Positions 11,086-23,581 of a stretch of DNA of 64,000 bases are shown here, in pieces. Source of the stretch: Zygnema cylindricum. Its lineage: Eukaryota; Streptophyta; Zygnematophyceae; Zygnematales; Zygnemataceae. Each line of letters begins with the position of its first letter. Positions within the stretch are counted from its first letter, which is position 1. The translations under genes and the position numbers were made by a program. Location of the stretch: the NCBI GenBank assembly GCA_037447655.1, contig JBBHKE010001973.1:403326-467325 (forward strand), read 5' to 3'. Under the pieces are notes generated by a model. It worked only from the letters and a program-made list of their open reading frames with translations, was not told the DNA's origin and did not search any database.

Positions 11086-11731
11086 AGATTAGAAGACGCT
11101 GAAGAGCCATTTTTCTGCCCTACTAACCGGCTAACCGGCTAGTCTATTGTTTTCTAACCGGCTGGTTTGATTGGCTGATAAAAAAATAAAATTTGACGCC
11201 AAAATCAAAAAAAGTTCGTCACTTTATACGAACTGGTTGTGTGACATTTGTCTCGGAATCGCTACACTAATATATATTAATTACCGTACAGTCATATCTT
11301 ACCGTACAGTCATATACTTCCGTACAGTCGTTTTCCACGCTGAGTACCAGAAACAGACAAACGAGAATGAAAAATTTGCGTATTTTAGAAAAGTTTAGGA
11401 AAATGGCAAAATGTGATGTGAAAACTTCCCGGTGGACAGGAAAAAAAAAAGAGCCTCCAATGGCCATGTTACACGATCATCGGGAAGTAAGAAAAAAATC
11501 AGCTTCTAGCCAGCAAACCAGAAAGGCTACGCGGCGAATTTTAACACGCGAATCCTACATTGGGCCGCAAAACTTTGGGAATATCGTCGGGATTCGTGAG
11601 GGTGAACGTACGGTTACGCCTGATTTGGCGTACGATTTCGCGATTTAATTGGTGCAATTTGCGCCAAAGCCGGCTACACCGTCAAACGATAAGTTTCTAA
11701 TTTATTTTACTCCCTCCTCGCTCCCAATCTA

Positions 11732-12252
11732 CACCGCAAATCGTTATTAGTGTCAAAGTCACTAATTTGGGTTCATAAAATTTTGATTTTTTTCCTCAAA
11801 TAGGATACATGATTCTAATTTTTCCTTGACGTTAATTAAGGTACCGTACAAAATAGCGTAAAGATCGAAAGTACAACAATATCTAAATAGTGTGGTGTAC
11901 GGTCTATATCATTCTGTACATAAATGTACCTTTTCAAGTGAAAAATTTACAAAAAATGAATTAAATCAGACGCGCACGCATAGGAACGTGCGCTCAAAAA
12001 ACTGGATTTATTCTGACACGTAAATTAGTCTGACATGTACGGATATTTAAATTTCACGACGGCCTAAATTTGGTACGAATACATGTATATAATCGTACGG
12101 TATATATTCCATTTTTGCTGTTCCCAAATTACCATAATGCCGAAATTAGAATACACCTTTTTTTTTTTTTTTCAAATTCTTAATTAGCATCAATTACGTT
12201 TAAATTTTCTTCAACACTATTTAAACTTTGACACTAATAACGATTCGCGGTG
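11732..12252. mobile_element. TIR element (MITE), ATCGTTATTAG family, copy 2
   Basis: Terminal inverted repeats of about 30 bp start at CACCGCRAATCGTTATTAG and are flanked by TA on both sides. The interior is the reverse complement of 408-946 with scattered differences, including the T-run matching the A-run of copy 1. There is no coding capacity. The stretch 12253-13134 to its right contains ACACGTGTC and GACGTGG motifs near 12290-12360 but no supportable gene. Confidence 0.75.
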
Positions 12253-13140
12253 TAGTGGTTTTCGAAGTCCTTGGGTTGACTTTGGTTTTCATCCACGTGT
12301 CTGTGTGGAACGTGGGTGACGTGGTACTCACGAATCCTATTGGAAGACACGTGTCATTTCGCGCGGCATTGCTCCAGGTGTGACGGTTTGGGACGCAGCG
12401 ACTTTTAAACTTGAAACAAAAAAAATAACGTAACCGAGACACGTAAGCATTCGCAAAGAGTCTCAGCATGGAGTTATCCACACTACTCAGCGGTAGTACA
12501 TATTTCAAGTCGTACAGCGTCAGACGAATAGTGTGACAAGTACAAACTGCGCAAATGACAAAATGTTAAACTACAGTACTGTACGAAACAAGATCCTTGA
12601 CACTCTTGACAAATTGGACGGTCCGATGTTTCAACATCTAGCCTTTATTTTAATAAACGGTTACGATCTTTGCTCTTTAACCAGGATATTGACTTCTGGT
12701 TTGTCTTTTTCGAGGCAGCATTGACACTTTTCGGCTCTATACTGCAGCTTTTCAAAAACTTAGTTAACAACAAAACGGATACACACAAGTTGAATACTGA
12801 AGACAGAATTTACTTGAAGCTATATGGGATTCAGCAGGGTTATGGTGTAACATTATTTAAGCAAAAAACGACAAAGCGGTTTTTCGGCTCTGGTGTCTTT
12901 TACTGGACATAGCGATGCACACCCGTTGTGATCTGTGTGCAGATAAGTACAACGTAGTACAAGGCCAATGGCGTGGACCACAGAAGATTTTTTGTCGTTT
13001 AGTTGTCATTCCGAAACAAGCAGCAAGAGGTAGACGACAAAGGACGCTAATCACACTAGATTGTGATCTGACGCTAGTTATTATTACTAGAACAATACTA
13101 TAATAAGTTAGGCCACCTAAGGCCAAAAGGACCATTTGAA

Positions 13141-13408
13141 CCATAGTTCAAAAGTAGGTGAAAGTTGGCCCATACAATATTCCTATTGTACGCAAAACAT
13201 ACAATATGACCTTAAGACCCATATTGTATTGGTCGCAAAATGAAAAAAAATAGTAACAGGGTTGAGTTGCACATCGTTCGATAAAGGATTAAACGTCATC
13301 GAACGGTCGTTGATCAAAGTAGCGATATAATAAGATTGCATGAAAAGCCCATAACACAACTTGCGCCTACCAAAGGCCTACCTTAAAACGCCTACTTTTG
13401 AACTATGA
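13141..13408. mobile_element. TIR element, CCATAGTTC family, copy 1
   Basis: The ends are CCATAGTTCAAAAGTAGG and its inverted copy (one mismatch). TTTGAA sits directly outside both ends, consistent with a 6-bp target duplication. The interior contains matching inverted sequence around ACAATATGGGTCTTAAGG. A second member in the opposite orientation lies at 43683-44050 with a different 6-bp flank, which strengthens the boundary call. There is no transposase, and the superfamily is not assigned. Confidence 0.7.
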
Positions 13409-13649
13409 TTTGAACTTTTGAATGCCATTTTCAATGATTAGACATTTAATGGACGTACGATTATAACGGGGATCTGACGGTCAGCATTTCCCAAACCAAA
13501 AAAATGCCTTGAAAAGTTGAAATACTACAGTACTGTACTTTTTGGCCCTTACGAACCGGAGCACATGAAAGTAAGTGTGCGTCGACACTAGAAAGCGCCC
13601 TCAAATTTGATTCCTAATAATAAAAGACCACCAAGGTTCGGGGTGCGAA

Positions 13650-15290
13650 AAGTCACGTCACAAAAACACGATGTGATGTCATGAAGTTATAATGGTGACA
13701 TGGCAAAGTTTAGCCATCAATTGGCAGTTTCAAAAGTCCAAGTGGAAAAAGGTCATAATGATTCTTCTGTGTTTGGGATGCTCCAATGCCTGACGTCATA
13801 GTTGGAGCGGCTTATAAAGCGACATTTTGTCGCCTTTATAAAAAGTAAACAATACATTCTTAAGAAGGCAAATATTTTCAGTCAGTATGAAATCGACTCA
13901 TAACACCCTTGTAAAGAACATACAATATATTTTTAGGAAGGCGGGCATTTTCTAAAAGAAGTTTAAAAGTATGGAGTCGACTCATAACAATTAATCAAAA
14001 AATTTGAAAAAGACTCTTATCCAAACTATTATTTTTATTCTCGTCAAGATGAGCAACATGAATCATATTCAACTATATTCAAGGCACACGGAAAGTGCAA
14101 AATTGGGGTTTTTTTGTTTTTGCTTTGTCGTCTGCTCTAAAAATTTATTAAACCACTCTTGAATCCAAAAATTGCGATCGTGGGCGAGTGTAGATGTGCT
14201 TATCACAACTTTTATGTTGGAGAAGTAACCAAACATATTACTCTTTTATTTTTCTTCCCCATTGTTAAAGCAATTTGATCTCCGTCGGATTGATTGTGGG
14301 TAATCTAGTCCTACAATTTTTCAAAATCGATTCAAAATGCTAACAAATAAGTGGAAATTAGGCAAGATAACAAACTTTGACTTATGAATTGAAATAGTTT
14401 GTTACCAAAATTTTAGGACCTGCGGTTATTTTGTCATTTGGCGGCTTTTTTTGCCAATTTTCAAACATGAAATAGTTTTCAGTCTTATCAAACTTAAAAC
14501 TCACCTATAACTAAATTTTGATGAACATTTTATAGTAGTTGCGGTATTTGTGGGGTAAGATTTTATGGAGTGTATATCGATGAATATCTTCAATTTTTTG
14601 ACGTTGGAAGTAGTTATTTTCTTTCACTTAATTTTCACCCTCAGGTGAAAAGTTTGGTGGAATTTTGAATTGTGACTATTTCTACTATCGTAACGCTGCA
14701 ATTTTACTGTAGAAAACATAGATAATATACAAAGATGAAGTTTAAAAAACGAATATAAGTGTTATATCTAGTTTGTAAATTGTTCCAATCTTGACAATAA
14801 CGAGGATTTTGTTGATTCATTTTTTTTGTGCAATTAAGTGCGCAATCAATCTTGAACGGATCAATATTCTTTGGAATCTCTGTAATTGACTGAATTCAAG
14901 ATGATTGGTAACTATAAAATTTTCAACTTGATACAAGTATACACTCCTAAGAAAAAATTAGAGATTATTTTTTCCTTACACAATTGTATATTATTGTGGT
15001 GTTCAAACTATGACTTGGACGACAATTGTCCCGCATTAAATTTTAACTTTTTGTTCTCCTTTAATTTTCCAATGCCTGAACTTGAAGACATTAACAATTA
15101 TGAAAGTGAATGTCTTTCCATGCCTATGTCATAAGCCAATTAACTTCTTCATGTGAAATTTAGATATCGTGAAATGATGAGAATGTCGATGATATCGGTG
15201 GTTTGTTTGCAATTATAAGTTTAAAGAAGATATATCTTGTTCATAAGCTTTCGTTTATCACAAATAAATCAGTCTGGAAAAGGATCACTT
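13650..15290 (+). pseudogene. mTERF-like relic, copy E, internally deleted
   Basis: From 13650 to 14250 the sequence follows the 5' half of the mTERF-like genes with many stops and indels: GGGATGCTCCAATG, GTCGCCTTTATAAAAAGTAAACA, TCAAGATGAGCAACATGAATC, GTGGGCGAGTGTAGATGTGC, and ATGTTGGAGAAGTAACCAAA are all recognisable. A piece around GGAAGGCG...GACTCATAACA occurs twice (13860 and 13935). At about 14250 the homology jumps to what is normally about 3.5 kb further downstream (compare 5440-5530 and 22430-22500). It then continues with distal block sequence, including CCATGCCTATGTCATAAGCC at 15117, to about 15290. The central coding part and proximal flank are therefore missing. Confidence 0.75.
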
Positions 15291-15332
15291 TATTTTTCAA
15301 TTTAATGTGTCCGAGTAACGTATTCTGACTTA

Positions 15333-16109
15333 GGGTATGTCCCCATGTACTTGTAACTTAGCGAACTTTCTCTGTATTTTAGCACGGATCCGCCGAACCC
15401 GGTTTTCAAGTGTCCCTATGTCTGTAAGAACGACATCGTAACTTACGCTTCTGACGATTGTACACGTCAACAATACCTGTGACGGTTGTCAACGTCTACA
15501 ATATGTGGTCGCACGTTATTTTTTGGAACTGCTTGTGACGTCGCATGTCTTACCGTGACATTGTAGACGTACCGCATTCCAGCCTGTGCCGTTTCACGGT
15601 TGAAGACGAGGCGCTTTGCCTTTGCGTCTCCTGTCCGGTCGACGTGACATGGCATCGGAATTTGAAGACCCCTGCAAAAAAAAAACCGTAATAGACGAAA
15701 ACGGACAAAACCAAACAAATTGTGTACTTCTCATCGTCGTGTTTGAACGCAAACGGACAAAACATAGCGAATTCTGTACTTTTCTTTGTCCTTGGAAATC
15801 GTATGAACTGTTTTGAAAACTACGGTACGTGCGAATATATGTTCATATTTGTTATCGAAAATACGGAGTTTTAAATCACATTGCGCATGTGTTTTAAACG
15901 TAAGGTTAAAGATGACGTTTTTTGTCGTGGAAGTGGGTCGAAAAACACAAGACGACAAATTTACATACATCCTAAATTCGAGGATGACGCAAATTGTACT
16001 GTACAAATTTGCGATTCCTTCGTACGGATGCAACTTAGGCAGTACGGCGCTTAGTTTTACAGGAAAACGACAGAAAAAAACCCTTACTTATGCACATGGG
16101 GACATACCC
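15333..16109. mobile_element. TIR element with TTA target duplication (PIF/Harbinger-like), copy 1
   Basis: The ends are GGGTATGTCCCCATGT and its perfect inverted copy, directly flanked on both sides by TTA. A 3-bp TTA/TAA duplication and termini beginning GGG fit PIF/Harbinger-type non-autonomous elements. The 777-bp interior has no intact gene. Related termini occur at 16274/17222, 44118/53238 and, more distantly, 58373/59039. Confidence 0.75.
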
Positions 16110-16273
16110 TTAGGCCGCTTCTCCATCAGGCGCCGACAGTAATTGTACAAAGACGTTTACTGGCAGTAATATTTCGTTCACTTCTCCATCAGGTCGTGTC
16201 AGCAATGAAATCTATCGCGTATGTGCTTTATTTCGATTGGTGCACGTAGGTTCCTCTTCTGACGGCGAACATA

Positions 16274-17222
16274 GGGTACGTCCCCATGTGTTAAAGTACA
16301 TACTTTTCTCTTTCTTTTTGCCCTAAAATTCAGGGAACTTTGAAAAAAACTTTAGCCATACGAGAAATTCATTTTTACCAAAGTAAAGTGAACGTCAATT
16401 CATTCTTTGGATGTACGACCTGTTTGTCGTTATGTGAACGCATTTTGGCGTTTTCCCCTTTTAGACCCCCGGGCAAGAGAATCCAGCCCAAAAAAAAACT
16501 TCATCCAAAATCACCTCGAGGAGGTGATTTTAGTTCAAGTACCGCCCAAACAGCGAATGAAAAGCGTACCACGCACGCGCCACACGATTTGTAAATTTTT
16601 TGGACGAGGGAGAGTCCTCGCTATTTTTCTCCGCGCACGTCACGTGCTATGTACGGAAAAAAATTTGCAGGGGTCTCGGACTTCCACTTGCATTCATGGG
16701 TCCTTTGCATAATTTTTCGCCGTCGGCGCCTCTCCTCTCTCCCTCTCACACTATCGCTTGTATCTCACACTTTTTAGAATGAGATACGACAATATTGGTA
16801 TAAAATGAAAGATCTTCAAAAAATATATTTTTTGAAATTTTTTAGGTTTTTATTTAATGGCAAATCGAGTGAGAAAAGTAGAAAAAGCGAAATCGAGAAA
16901 CCATGGCGGAAAGTTCTTGAATCCGTGACGTCGACGTTGTCACAAGTGAGCGTGACGTCACAACGTCACCAAACCCTAAACATTTGCAATTTCATAAAAA
17001 TCTAGACGTCTACCACTGTCGCTATTTTTGTTGGCGTCACCAATCGTCGGAAGTTTCGCAGTCGCCTTCAATCGTCACAAGTTGTACCTACGTCTACAAC
17101 CGTCACATGTCAAAGTTCCGATTTCATTTTCGCACATTGGGACGCTCTTCAAAGTAGTACGACGAATCTTCACTATAGTCCAGAATACTTTATCAAAGTA
17201 CCGATTACATGGGGACGTACCC
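16274..17222. mobile_element. TIR element with ATA flank, GGGTACGTCCCC type, copy 2
   Basis: The ends are GGGTACGTCCCCATGT and its inverted copy, with ATA immediately outside both ends. The interior carries a perfect hairpin at 16507-16531 (AAAATCACCTC, loop GAG, GAGGTGATTTT). Its right half (16720-17220) closely matches the right arm of the large element ending at 53238, including CCATGGC, GTGACGTCGACG and AAACCCTAAACAT. It is probably a non-autonomous relative of that element. Confidence 0.75.
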
Positions 17223-17309
17223 ATAGTCAAAGATTCCAAAAGCATAATATCTGAACTTGAATCCGTACAGCCAGCCGCAAAATTATATTACATGCGTTTA
17301 TAATTTGTA

Positions 17310-17778
17310 CGCTTGTGTTTTGTACTTTTTGTCGTTGTTTTGTCGTTCGTGCTTCGTCGTGGCGCCGCAAATTTCGGACGTCAACGGATGGTGGAGGAGG
17401 CGTCACGGCACATTCTTCGACAAACATTTTCTAGTTGATTTCGTTGGATTTGATTCCCACTTGTCCGAAGGCGCGTGGCAAATGTCCGAAGGCGCGTGGT
17501 TCGTACGTGACCTTTCCACGCGTAAACATTGTACACGTCCGGTGATTGGCTATTGTCCTCCCTGAGGAGAGTAGCCAATCACTGGACGGAGTGACCTTTT
17601 GCTTCAAAAATTCATAATCGGACGGTCGACGTTGTTTCCCAAAAGTTTGGAGAATCTTGAGTAATCATGTTTTATAAAAAAAAAAAAAAAACAGTACGAA
17701 AATGAGCTGGATATGTACAAGAATGTACTTTTTCCAGTAAACAACCCCACTTTTCGCCTGATCGACGTTCACCCTTAC
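17310..17778. mobile_element. Partial TIR element with a 24-bp-arm hairpin
   Basis: The segment 17465-17778 is homologous to the right half of the nested element at 58373-59039: TTGTCCGAA, then ATAATCGGACGGTCGA, TTGGAGAATC, and the end-like CACTTTTCGCCTGATCGACG. At 17537-17587 a hairpin has arms of 24 bp (GTCCRGTGATTGGCTA...CCTC) around the loop CCT, with three mismatches. The left terminus was not found, so the element may be truncated. Bases 17779-18117 are non-coding. Confidence 0.55.
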
Positions 17779-18350
17779 TCAAAACCTATATTCCAACCTA
17801 ACCTGAACCATGCAATTTTCGCCGTACGGAGGCCGTGTGGGAGTGTGGGAAACGGAAACCGGACTGCGTCCACGTCGCCCCCCTTTCATTTCGTTTTACG
17901 ACGCGCCGCGCCGCGCGACCCTATACATGTATATATACTACACTTTCAAACATCTGGAAGACCTCCTGATAGTCTGATACAAATTCAAGCTCCTGCTGAG
18001 CTCTGAATCTTCCGCAGCTGATTCGCTAACGTCAGTTACACAGCTTCAGTTACTATAAACCTGTATTACTGACAAACCATAACACCGAACAAGCGCAATA
18101 AAAATTGAAAATTGAACACGGTTCATACCGATGTACGGAAACATTTGAATTTATTCAACACGACCATCAAAAGATGGTTTGTCTTGGTCGTTTAATTAGA
18201 CGACCGACAAAATTGCTCAGATTTTGAATTTTTGGACGTCTTTCTCCAAAATACTGTAGATGTACTTTCCGTCTTTCCCCTTTGTGGCTTCAACCCTACT
18301 CTCTCGCATATTCTTCTCCCCTTTTCTTTGATTCTCCCTTAGTGAATTCG

Positions 18351-19672
18351 ATGGCCTGGGCGTCTTTGCGCTCCCTCCGCCCTTTCTCTCGCTCTCTCCC
18401 TCCTCTCCTCGCTTTGCTCTCTCCGTCCAGCCGGCCGCCAGCTCTCCCTCCACACGTGCCACAAGCCAAGCCAGCCGCACCCCCCCACCACTCCTCCTGG
18501 CAGCAGTTCGCCCGCCTGCACTGTCGCCCTCGCTGCCCACCCAAGGCCCGATGCGAGGCTGAAGACCAGCCCGGGGCGGGGGGCGGGGAAGGGCACGCCG
18601 CAAAACCAGGAGGGGATGCGGCAGAGGGACGAGACCACATGGCAAGGGGGAGAGAGCGAGGCAGGGCCAGAAGCTGACGTGGCAGATGTCACCAAGATTC
18701 TGCTCAGTCTGGGATGCTCCGGGCCGCAGCTTCAGCTACTTTTGAAGAGACGTTGTGTCGCCCTCGTAAGAAACAAACAGCATATTCTTAGGAAGGCGAC
18801 CATTTTCAATAGGTATGGAATCGAATCACAACAGTTCTTCAAAACTTTTGAAAAAGATTCTCTTCCAAATCGAAGTTTTCTTTCTTGTTGTGACGAGCAA
18901 CATGAATCCGTACTCAACTATCTCCAAGGCACTTTGAAAGTGCAAAATTTGGGAAGATTGATTTCTACGTTCCTTGCGATCATAAGCTGTCTTCCTGCCA
19001 CTCTTGAATCCAAATTGCAGCTGTGGGCGAGTCTAGATGTGCCCATCACTGCTTGTATGTTGGAGAAGTACCCAATTGTATTAACGCATAGTGAAAAAAC
19101 TTTGAAAGAAGGGATAGAGGGAATCAAAGCCATATTCCCCGATCCACTCTGTGTAAATATTCTTTCTATATATCCTGTCCTTGGTTGTATTGCCCCCCGA
19201 GCATTGCAACGAAGGGTCAAAGGGCTACAAGAGTTGTTTGGCAATGACATTGCAAAACGGCTTTTGGTGAAGCAACCGAACCTTCTCATGACTCCAACTT
19301 CCACAATGCAACACACGTACAAACAGCTTCAGGAACATTTTGGAGAAGAGAAAATAATAAAATTGATTCAATTTTCCCCAGGGCTTTTAGGCCTCTTTGG
19401 GATACCCTCGGCCCAAAGTTGGAGTTTTTGGTGAAGGAAATGGGACGCAGTTGGAGTTTTTGGTGAAGGAGATGGGACGCAGCACAGAGGATGTGGCTGC
19501 ATTCCCATCAACTCTTAAATGCTCTCTTGAAAAGCGGTTGAAGCCACGTTATGATGCCCTGATGAGGGCAAAAATAGAGAGTGGTGACTATTCATTACAA
19601 ATCATCTTCAATCCATCAAACGGGGCATTTGAAAGAAGATTCGGCGTTTCTATAACGTGTAATAAAGTGTGA
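18351..19672 (+). pseudogene. mTERF-like pseudogene, copy B
   Basis: The start ATG (MAWASLRSLRPFSRS) is preserved, but three lesions break the frame. A 2-bp deletion near 18656 (GAGAGCGAGG where copy C has GAGAGCACGAGG) ends the leader frame. A 1-bp loss near 19392 alters GLLGS. A 32-bp direct duplication (TTGGAGTTTTTGGTGAAGGA... at about 19421 and 19453) shifts the frame again. The mTERF repeat region between the lesions is otherwise well kept (LGCSGPQLQLLLKRR, LEKYPIVL, LLVKQPNLL), so inactivation looks recent. The 207-bp invariant cassette is at 18416-18622. Confidence 0.85.
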
Positions 19673-22600
19673 GTACGAAAAGTCCTACTTTCTCTAATTA
19701 TGTTTTTAGCCTCCTTGGGAAAGGTGTTTGTTTGTTTTCGTGTTTTTCATTGGTACTCATTCTACTTTTTGCCGCTTGGTGAGGCTATGAAAAATGAAAG
19801 CCGATCACTGTTGTAAGTTACTGAATCAATTGTGGAATCATTGTTTGTTGTTCATTATATGCACGCCTCATCTCATGTACCAACATTGAAAAGGTTAATT
19901 TACAGTGGGAGATTTGTCTTTGTACTTCTAGAGATGAAAATGAAGATAATCTGAAGGGAGAATTAAAACACAGTTATTATTGTCTGTTGATTTGCTCCTC
20001 CAGCGTCATAAGTTAGTACTTCTACCTCGTAGATTTGCTTGATTTGTCGCTTCTTATTTAGGTGAGGGATTGTCAATTTTCTGAGGATTACGTGTTAGTA
20101 AATTGGTGAGAATTAGCGAGATGCTATTGTGGAGATTGTTAAAAGGTGGTGGGCGAGGAATGATGCATTTCCCCCCTCTGGCATAGCTCTCCTTATCTTT
20201 AAACCAATGGCGCCTAGAAACATAAATTTCTTGTTGCTTTTGGATGAGTGATTAAAATTTTTGTGACATTGTTTACTACGCTTTTGGTCTTGCATTAGGT
20301 TTAGAATAGAATTGAATCAAACATTTATAAGTTCATTTAGTTTGTACAAAGAGTTGAATACCAATTATTACGCTAAAGTGTTTGATTTCTTTTCTTGCAA
20401 ATGTCCCCCTTCTCCCACTTTCAAAAGTATATATTGGAGGAAAACATAGTGAACAGCCGAAGATGCACAAGGTTTTTCTTCATCATGAGTATTATTTGAA
20501 GAGTTAAATGAAGTAGTCACAATTCTTGCAGCTTTTGTTTGTTGCAAATATGGATATCAGGATTATTTTCTTTCATCTTCACAAGTTCACTTTTGTCATT
20601 TTTGTTTGACCGCAGAACCACCAGTTCTAAAATTATGCCTTGAATTTGGATGAATCAACATCGTCATGCTATCGTGAAGGCGAAAATTGTGGGGATCGAC
20701 ATTCCCTTTTTAGAATCTTCAATTCAGCAAAGGTGATATTTAATTACAAATTGGAGATTCTTTAGTTTGTTCAAAACTGTGTGTGCAAAACATTCATCCT
20801 GTTCGTATGTATTTAGCCTTGCTGTAAAAGGTGATTGTTTGCCTTCATGTTTTCCGTTAGCATTCGTTGAAATGTTTGGTTGTTGTCTTGTATTCCCTTG
20901 GTAATTATTTCACTTTTTGCCCTGTGGTGACGCTGTAACAATGCAGGCCATGGCAAGTGAATGAAAGTTTTTGCTGTCAGATGAGAATCAATCATGAATT
21001 CATCGATTTTGGTTATTTTGAATGCTCTCCTCATATCAACGATAAAATCGTGAACTTGCTATGAAATATGTGGTTTGTTGCAGCGACGAGGATGAAGGGA
21101 ATGTGAAGAGAGATGCAAAACCAATGTGATTTCCTTCAACTGTCACAAGTTAATACCTTTTGAATTCGCTCGATCCTGCTCTTATTCAATTCTCTTGTTT
21201 TTGGAGTCCGGGAACCCTTGAGGAAGGGAAGACTTGAGGAAATGACATTGCCAGAAATCTGAAGATAATCTTTCGAGTAAGTGTGTGATTATAAGTGGGA
21301 TGGTGTTGTGTAAATTTTGGAAAGGGTGCAATGATGAATGATTACGTTTTTGCGGTGGGATGATCTTTTTTATTATTTTTGTCATTCATCAAAACCGACT
21401 GGAAATACAGTTTTTGTTTGTATTTGTTTGCAGAGTCAACTTTTTGTGTTGTTTGCATGGGTTCTTCCAAATTTGGGTTGAAAATGGATAGAGCAGGAAC
21501 AGAGAATTGTGTTTGGCTTTCACAAATGAGGTAAATTTTTGGTGAGAGATGAATAAGCTACTGATGTGCAGAAATTGCCCTTTTTCCTCCATTCAAAACA
21601 ACAACTTTGGACTAAACAGACTCGTCAACCGCAAATGCATCGATTTCGCATTTTACCATTTTTAAACATATTTTTTTAGCGAGTATGATGAAAAATTTTT
21701 CTTTACTGTACACAGGTTTTATATTTTGAGTTACTCATGATCATGTGTTACTATCCACACAATTTGGCATTTGACTACTTGTTTCCTGGTAGTATCTGAT
21801 CTTATTACTTTTCTAGAAATTAATCCGTCCATGCCTATGCCGTGAAGAATTGGAACAACCTTTTGTTTGGTTGAGGTACAAATAGTTACTCCATTTTATT
21901 CGAAGACTGTGTTAGTCTTAGGTACCTATCAGGTACGGGTCGGGAGTTCTCCAATTTTCAAACATTACTCGATGGTGAGGTTCTCTGGTTTCTATAAACT
22001 TTTCCTGCCAATTTTCTTTTTCTATATGGAATACAGGAAATATTTAGAATTGCCCTTATACACTGTATTAAGAAGCGTACACTTGTTTTGAAATGGACTG
22101 CTCTTTTGACGGAAACATGTTTAGATTGAAATCCTGGGCCCACTTATTTGTTTAGGAATATGACGACTCATGATGTTTTTCTGGTTGTGGTCGGTTTGTT
22201 TTTTTGTTTCACAGTTAAATTTCAAAGCTTTGTTTATCGAGGATAAAATGGACTTATTAAAGGCGCGCGGCTGGAAACGAATCGCTCGAGTTTTCGAGGT
22301 TTTAAAGACTCTTGTATTTGAGGCAAATTAGTGAAATGAGAAGCGCCTGAGTTCTTTCGAGTAACAATTCATCTTCTCTGTCAATTTTATGCTTGGTGAC
22401 ATTTTTGTGCTGTGTCATTTTTCTCCTCCTTTATAAAAGCAATTTGATTTTCCGCCTGCCTAATCTAGTCCTACAACTTTTCAGGATCTTTCAAAATGTA
22501 AACAAATGAGTGGAAAGTGATGTCGATCCGGGCAAGATTACTGTCTTTGACTTATGAACTGAAATAGTTTGTTTCAAAAATTCAGTGACCTGCAGTTTGT

Positions 22601-23440
22601 TAATATTTTGGCGGCAAACATATAAAGGTGGTCAATCTTGTCAAGCTTAAGGCACACATAGTTCTCAATTTTGATGAAAAAATTATACAGTTTTTGGTAC
22701 TTGTGTTGGAGAATATACTGGGTGTATACTTGATGAATATCTCCAGCTTTTGGACTTAAGTAGTTTTTTTTCCATCGCTTCTTATCTCCCTCACTTAAGA
22801 AGTTTTGTCGAATTGTGAGTCGTGACTATTTCTCCATTTGGTTACGCTGGAGTTTTACTGCCAGGAGCATAGAAAATGTACAAAGATATATTACAGGTGA
22901 AATATATAGTTTGTTAGTTGTTCTTGGTCAATTTTGACAAAAGCAAAACAGACTTTTGTGGATGATTTTTTTTGTGCACTTAAGTCCGTTGCCAAATTTG
23001 GACGGATCAGTGTTTGTGGGAATATTTGTGATTGATAAAATTTGCATGGATTGGTAACTAGAAATTTATCAAGCTGCAATAAAGTTCACTCAAAATGTTG
23101 CCGAACAAAATAATCAGTTTTATTATTATTTTTTACATAATTTTATATCATTGTGGTGTCAATGACTTGGATGACTTGGATTCAAGTGACTTGGATGGCA
23201 TCAATGTTGTTCTTCGATATATTTTTGACTGACTGTATTTCAAAACACTAAAAAATATCAAAGTGTATCTCATTCCATGCCTCTGTCATAAGCCAATTAA
23301 TTTCCTGATGGGAAAATAAGATATCGTGAAATGACGATGACAATGACAATAGTGGTGGATTGTTTGCAATCATAAGTTTACAGACGACACATGCTGGTGA
23401 CGAGAGTTTCATTTTTTTGCCCATACAAGATCAATCAAGA
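19673..23440. other. Non-coding block downstream of copy B, shared among mTERF loci
   Basis: Collinear with 2443-5711 but without the copia insertion, so it shows the distal part that copy A has lost or had displaced: a segment like 14260-15290 of the relic, including CCATGCCTCTGTCATAAGCC near 23275. Acceptor-like TTGTTGCAG near 21076 and the ATGTGCAGAAATTGCCC segment near 21560 align with copies A and C. Stop codons break every frame. It ends around 23440, shortly before the SINE-bearing tandem duplication. Confidence 0.6.
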
Positions 23441-23581
23441 AAAATATCAATCCATTTCCCAATGTCAAGTGTCAGATAAACACCCTTTGTGTTGACGTAC
23501 AAAAACTGTACCGCTCAGTACCCGGAATTGTGGTGTAAATAACATTTTAAAATCTATATCAGATTGGACCCATCCAATATG

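Noticed and set aside
15467-16142. Small proteins within the TIR element at 15333-16109
   Set aside because: Frames are short, overlapping on both strands, and match nothing. They lie between transposon ends.
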